From JAUWMV01 sp964562425 (GTDB lineage Bacteria; UBP14; UBA6098; B30-G16), in the NCBI GenBank assembly GCA_964562425.1, contig CAZLTJ010000001.1, positions 1 to 61,634 on the forward strand: a stretch of DNA of 61,634 nucleotides, given 5' to 3'. The notes beneath the pieces were generated by a model. It ran no database searches. It was not told the DNA's origin and saw only the letters and a program-made list of their open reading frames with translations. Shown one piece after another: positions 57,951-61,634 of this stretch. A program made the position numbers and the translations under genes. Every line of letters begins with the position of its first letter. Within the stretch, counting starts at the first letter, position 1.

Positions 57951-59005
57951 TCTAAAACCTGCTTAATAATACCACCACCGATAACTCTATTATTATCGTA
58001 AAATACAGCTGATTGTCCAGGTGCTATAGCTTCTTGAGCCTTTTGAAATTCTACTATAGCGATTTCGGGATTAATTGTGATTTTTGCACATGCTCCCGGA
58101 TGTCGATACCTGACTTTTACGGTTGTAAAGAATTCGCTTTCTATTTTATTCATTGCAATATTTTCTACAATAAATTTCTTAGAAAAAAGTTCGGATTTAG
58201 TACCTATTATAATGGAATTCTCAGTTGCATTGATTTCCAGAACATACATAGGTTGTTTGTAACCACCTCCTAATCCCTCTCTCTGCCCTATGGTATAAAA
58301 GGCAATACCTTTATGCATATTTAGCAAATTACCTGATGAATCATATAATTTTCCTGGAAGTATGGATGATGGAGCATATTTGCTCATGAAAACCTGAAAA
58401 TCTTTTGAGTTAATAAAACAGATCTCTCTACTTTCTAGTGCAGAATTAATTGGAAGCGAATGTTCCTGGGCAAGTTTATATACTTCATCTTTTGTTAAAT
58501 TTCCGAGAGGAAAAATTGTCCTTTTAAGTACATCCTGAGTTAAACGATATAGGAAATAACTTTGATCTCTCGATGTATCAACTCCTTTGCATAAAAAATA
58601 ATTATCATTGAAATTTTCAATTCCAGCATAATGTCCTGTTATAACATGATTAATATTCATTTTATCGGCTATTTTAATAAGAAATTTCCATTTGATTTTT
58701 GGATTGCAAAGAATACATGGATTCGGTGTCCGTCCATGAGCATATTCGTCGTAGAAATCGTTAACTACATCTTTCTTAAATACTTCCGAAACATCCACAT
58801 CGATATGTTGAATTCCTAATTTGTTACAAATCTTTTTAGCGTCTTGAACTGCATTATCCATAAATGGAGGATTTTCATTATACTGCCATAGCCGATAAGT
58901 AATCCCAATAACATAAAAGCCTTTATTAAGCATCATTAACGCTGCTACAGAACTATCAACCCCACCTGACATTGCTACAAGGCAAGTTCTATTAAAAGTA
59001 TTCAT
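57947..59005 (-). CDS. mnmA: tRNA-specific 2-thiouridylase MnmA
   Basis: 352 residues with the PP-loop SGGVDSS (13-19), the catalytic Cys97 (NPCILCN), the second Cys in SREICFINSKD, and the ENYFLCKGVDTSRDQSYFL-like tRNA-binding region. MnmA thiolates U34 of tRNA-Lys, -Glu and -Gln. Genes on both sides are within 4 bases. Confidence 0.97.
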   Translation of the reverse strand: MNTFNRTCLVAMSGGVDSSVAALMMLNKGFYVIGITYRLWQYNENPPFMDNAVQDAKKICNKLGIQHIDVDVSEVFKKDVVNDFYDEYAHGRTPNPCILCNPKIKWKFLIKIADKMNINHVITGHYAGIENFNDNYFLCKGVDTSRDQSYFLYRLTQDVLKRTIFPLGNLTKDEVYKLAQEHSLPINSALESREICFINSKDFQVFMSKYAPSSILPGKLYDSSGNLLNMHKGIAFYTIGQREGLGGGYKQPMYVLEINATENSIIIGTKSELFSKKFIVENIAMNKIESEFFTTVKVRYRHPGACAKITINPEIAIVEFQKAQEAIAPGQSAVFYDNNRVIGGGIIKQVLE

Positions 59006-59007
59006 AG

Positions 59008-59850
59008 TTATTTCCCTGGGAAAAAATATTCAACAATTAAAGCTACTATGCCGAGTAACATAGATATTTTCAAAACCATCTGACTCTTTGCAACATAACC
59101 TTGAATACCTAAAACTCCGGCAATGCCTGTACCGAGGAATGGCAATAAAGCAACAATCTGATAATAATCTCCGAAGACTCTAAACATGTATGGGATTTCA
59201 ATGAAAAGCATACTTAAAACACATCCAATAAAACCAAAAACCGCTGCCTTTTTGGGATTTGTGACAATAGGCAATGTTTTCCTATTATCTTCTTCATCAC
59301 CTAATCGATCTTCGATGTCTTTGAAAATTTCTCGAGCAAAATGTAACCCAAAAGCAATTATTGCAGCCCAAATCGTTTTAGAACTTACGTAATCACCCGG
59401 TATAGCTCCGTAAATTAGCGTAATACCTCCTGCAAAGGCAACAATGAAATTACCAATAATCGGTGTGCGAGAAAGAAAAGCTGAATACACAAAAAGAAAG
59501 ATCGATAGTATTAAAGCGATAATGAAATTCGATAATCCAACATGCCATGAAAAACAAATTCCTATTAAAATTAGAATTAACCCAACCCAAAAAGCTAAGC
59601 TCCTTGAAATAATTCCTAAGGGAATCGGTCTTGTCGGATGGTTAATTAAATCGGTTCTGAAGTCAAAAAAGTCGTTTATAGCGTTTTCACCAGCAAGCAC
59701 TAGTCCTGCTGAGATAGCTGCGATAATAAGCATTCGATCCAAAAAACCAGAAAGCAAACCACCTACAGTAACAGCCACAATGGCTATTAGCACATTCAAA
59801 GGTCTTGTGAGTGATATAAGTGCCGAAATTATTACAAAAAAATTTTTCAT
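59008..59850 (-). CDS. UbiA-family prenyltransferase, DGGGP-synthase-like
   Basis: 280 residues, about 8-9 membrane helices, with both Asp-rich motifs: NDFFDFRTD (59-67), with downstream RPIPLG, and DIEDRLGDEED (178-188), with FAREIF before and TLP after. This motif context matches geranylgeranylglycerol-phosphate geranylgeranyltransferase (DGGGPS) of archaeal ether-lipid synthesis more closely than UbiA or MenA. The substrate must be confirmed; other UbiA enzymes (heme, quinone, chlorophyll side chains) are alternatives. It sits 3 bases after ychF and 2 before mnmA. Confidence 0.8.
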   Translation of the reverse strand: MKNFFVIISALISLTRPLNVLIAIVAVTVGGLLSGFLDRMLIIAAISAGLVLAGENAINDFFDFRTDLINHPTRPIPLGIISRSLAFWVGLILILIGICFSWHVGLSNFIIALILSIFLFVYSAFLSRTPIIGNFIVAFAGGITLIYGAIPGDYVSSKTIWAAIIAFGLHFAREIFKDIEDRLGDEEDNRKTLPIVTNPKKAAVFGFIGCVLSMLFIEIPYMFRVFGDYYQIVALLPFLGTGIAGVLGIQGYVAKSQMVLKISMLLGIVALIVEYFFPGK

Positions 59851-59853
59851 TCG

Positions 59854-60879
59854 TTAGACATTAAAACGGAATTTTAAGTAATCGCCATCTTGAATTATGT
59901 AGTCTTTCCCTTCTGCTCTAAAAAGCGATTGAGATCGGGCGTTCTCGTAACCACCAGCTTCGACAAATTTATCCCATCGGATTACTTCAGCCCGAATAAA
60001 ACCTCGCTGCATATCTGTATGTATCTTTCCTGCAGCCATTAAAGCATTCGTGCCACCTTGAATACACCATGCATGGGATTCATTTCTATTGCTGGTGAAG
60101 AAAGTTATTAAATTCATTGAATCTTTGAGAGATTTCAAAACCATCTCTCTTGAATTCTGCTCGGGTAATCCCAATTCTCTTCTAAATGCAACTGCATCTT
60201 CTGTATTTAATTCTTCCAATTCTGATTCTAAGCCAACCGCAACTTGAATTACCTTGCACTGCAAGCGTGATGAAATCTTATCTAATATAGATTCTGAGAA
60301 TAATTCTTCGCAGTTAAGAAGAGCTAACCAAAATTTTGCTGTAATCAGTCCTTGATTCCGAGTAAATTTCAGTTCATCTTCGCTGAGTTCGAGGCTATTG
60401 ATCGGTTGCTGTGACTCAAGAACAGAAACAAACTTCGATAGCTCCAAAAGTTCCTTCTCCATTAATTGTTTCTCTTCTCGAGAATGTCCTTTTTTAATTT
60501 CTTTCTCTAATGTTGTCGATCTAGTTTTAATTGCATTACTGTCGAATAATATAAAGGTATCTTTTACTCTTTTTGCATCGATAACAGGATCAGGATTCCC
60601 AAAACCTCTGTCAAATCCTCTGAGTACAATTATAATTCCATCCGAACCTTGGAGTTGCGAATATATTGAGCCACCTTTTATTATATTGCCTATTGTATCG
60701 TCAAGCTCCAATTCAAAGTACTTTATTCTCTTCGAATTCGAAAACCGTGCTATATCCTCAAGTCTTGCATCTGGAGTGGGAACAGAGGAAAGTGTTTCAT
60801 GTCCAATATGTCCACTTGAAAGATATCTCCACAACATACTTCTTCCGCATTGAGGCAATCCTGTAATCGCAATTTTCAT
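59854..60879 (-). CDS. ychF: Divergent YchF/OLA1-like protein with degenerate P-loop
   Basis: 341 residues from the ATG at 60879. The C-terminal half is YchF-like: the TGS domain with GTNALMAAGKIHTDMQRG, then AEGKDYIIQDGDYLKFRFNV. The N-terminal GTPase half is altered: GLPQCGRS (7-14) has Arg13 where the P-loop Lys should be, and the region between P-loop and DTIG is shortened, removing switch I. The G4-like LLNCEE is kept. YchF normally binds ATP and the ribosome. Nucleotide hydrolysis is doubtful here. Confidence 0.8.
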   Translation of the reverse strand: MKIAITGLPQCGRSMLWRYLSSGHIGHETLSSVPTPDARLEDIARFSNSKRIKYFELELDDTIGNIIKGGSIYSQLQGSDGIIIVLRGFDRGFGNPDPVIDAKRVKDTFILFDSNAIKTRSTTLEKEIKKGHSREEKQLMEKELLELSKFVSVLESQQPINSLELSEDELKFTRNQGLITAKFWLALLNCEELFSESILDKISSRLQCKVIQVAVGLESELEELNTEDAVAFRRELGLPEQNSREMVLKSLKDSMNLITFFTSNRNESHAWCIQGGTNALMAAGKIHTDMQRGFIRAEVIRWDKFVEAGGYENARSQSLFRAEGKDYIIQDGDYLKFRFNV

Positions 60880-60926
60880 TGTGGCAAAAATGAGGAGAAC
60901 AAATAACAAAAAATATTTCTTTGCAT
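60876..60926 (-). CDS. Possible 16-codon leader peptide coupled to ychF
   Basis: An ATG at 60926 with AAGGAGA 4 bases upstream opens a 16-residue frame (MQRNIFCYLFSSFLPQ) whose TGA overlaps the ychF ATG by 4 bases. The ychF ATG has no Shine-Dalgarno of its own, so ychF may be translated by coupling from this leader. Too short to be certain. Confidence 0.35.
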   Translation of the reverse strand: MQRNIFCYLFSSFLPQ

Positions 60927-60939
60927 GTTTTCTCCTTAA

Positions 60940-61404
60940 TTAATACCTTTTTTCCCTATTATAATCTCTTAATTCGCGTTCTTTTTCTCGGTCCATTTGT
61001 TTCTGGATAAGATATTGTTTTTTTTGATATTCTCTTCGTCCTCTTGCAATAGCGATTGTAACTTTGACCAATCCTTTGTCATTAAAATAGATATCAAGAG
61101 GAATAATTGTTAAACCTTTTTCTTCGGCTTTTGATTTAAGACGAAATATTTCGAATTTATGCAACAACAGTTTTCTTCTGCGTTTAGGTGCTGGTGTAAA
61201 TACACTCGAATTATCATACGGACTAATATGCATTTCGTAAAGCCATAATTCACCATTTTTAATGCGAGCATAAGATTCATTAAGACTTGCCTTGCCTGCT
61301 CTAAGTGATTTCACCTCCGATCCTATAAGTATAATTCCTGCTTCTAATCTATCCAATATCTCATAGTCTCTGCGAGCCTTCTTATTTCTTGCTACAATCC
61401 TCAT
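60940..61404 (-). CDS. smpB: SsrA-binding protein SmpB
   Basis: A 154-residue SmpB with the RNA-binding core: ARRDYEI, GSEVKSLRAGKASL, HISPYDNSSVFTPAPKRRRKLLLHK, and the basic tail KKQYLIQKQMDREKERELRDYN. It delivers tmRNA to stalled ribosomes. The ATG at 61404 is preferred to an in-frame ATG five codons earlier because GGGGA lies just before it. It heads the smpB-ychF-ubiA-mnmA-rlmH set. The tmRNA gene is not seen nearby. Confidence 0.96.
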   Translation of the reverse strand: MRIVARNKKARRDYEILDRLEAGIILIGSEVKSLRAGKASLNESYARIKNGELWLYEMHISPYDNSSVFTPAPKRRRKLLLHKFEIFRLKSKAEEKGLTIIPLDIYFNDKGLVKVTIAIARGRREYQKKQYLIQKQMDREKERELRDYNREKRY

Positions 61405-61578
61405 TATTCCCCTTGACATTTATATATATGAAAACAAATTACAGCGATGCATCAATAAACAAAACATTTTTATGCTAAAATATCTTAATTAGTGTTAAAC
61501 GATTCATAGAATTATAATATTTTAGTGCAGTTACTCAATAAATTCTTTACATCATTAAAATATGAAAAAATTTATTTT

Positions 61579-61634
61579 GCCGGAGTGGTGGAATTGGCAG
61601 ACACGTTAGATTCAGGGTCTAGTGAGTTTAGACT
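61579..61634 (+). tRNA. tRNA-Leu(CAG), 5' part, cut by the window end
   Basis: The acceptor strand GCCGGAG (61579-61585), a Leu-type D arm, and a 5-bp anticodon stem (TTAGA/TCTAG) around the loop TTCAGGG are visible. The anticodon is CAG at 61613-61615. The long variable arm typical of tRNA-Leu begins before the sequence stops. Confidence 0.93.

Noticed and set aside
1..61634. CRISPR array, prophage or insertion sequence
   Set aside because: No regularly spaced identical repeats, transposase, integrase or structural phage gene was seen.

Overview
This window is AT-rich chromosomal DNA from a Gram-negative-type (diderm) bacterium, most likely an uncultured lineage of the Fibrobacteres-Chlorobi-Bacteroidetes (FCB) superphylum such as Cloacimonadota, Marinimicrobia, WOR-3 or TA06. 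The evidence is: KDO-8-phosphate synthase (LPS core sugar); outer-membrane barrel proteins with signal peptides; three secreted proteins ending in a type IX-secretion-like C-terminal sorting domain (NPFN start, basic LK end); a TIGR03790-family protein; RNase Y with ZapA and YmdB; and a MutL carrying its own endonuclease motif. The exact phylum cannot be fixed from the sequence alone. No phage genes, transposases or CRISPR arrays were seen.

Layout. 1-4.9 kb (minus): the 3' part of an S10-type ribosomal cluster (rpsQ, rplN, start of rplX) follows a surface-polysaccharide set (epimerase, GT2, DUF2304) and a helix-hairpin-helix outer-membrane protein. 5-8.4 kb: an orphan ABC ATPase, an M16 peptidase paired with hslV, and a stand-alone response regulator. 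8.4-12.8 kb (plus): DUF3467, a periplasmic thioredoxin, and a division/RNA-decay set (coiled-coil ZapB-like, zapA, rny, ymdB). 13-15.9 kb (minus): TPR protein, kdsA, xseB. 16-20.8 kb (plus): glycosyltransferase, trxA, TlpA-like lipoprotein, OsmC, a zinc-ribbon membrane protein and EcfT.

20.9-37.6 kb (minus): the most striking block. A 3370-residue lipoprotein made of about 32 Ig-like (Big_1/invasin-type) domains is followed in apparent operon order by an outer-membrane barrel, a large TPR protein and mutL, then by a separate T9SS-cargo gene. 37.7-40 kb: a fused two-domain ECF ATPase divergent from a small barrel protein. 40-47.8 kb: secreted beta-propeller and TIGR03790 proteins around an isolated urocanate hydratase; a 485-bp gene-free stretch after hutU is dense in inverted repeats. 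48-61.6 kb: lysS, a GH57 branching enzyme, yggS, a STAND-like NTPase with TPRs, DUF1015, and a tight housekeeping operon smpB-ychF-ubiA-mnmA-rlmH. The window ends inside a tRNA-Leu(CAG).

How they fit together: cell-surface assembly dominates (LPS sugar, polysaccharide glycosyltransferases, barrels, T9SS cargo, giant Ig lipoprotein), with thiol-redox and nutrient-uptake genes beside it. The hutU, glycogen-branching and ECF genes suggest a heterotroph using amino acids and storing glucan. Best candidates for new biology: the alternating A/B Ig super-repeat of the giant lipoprotein and its operon, an archaeal-like DGGGP-synthase-type UbiA enzyme in an LPS-making bacterium, the hairpin-rich intergenic element at 45.3-45.55 kb, a YchF homologue lacking the P-loop lysine, and the STAND/TPR protein.
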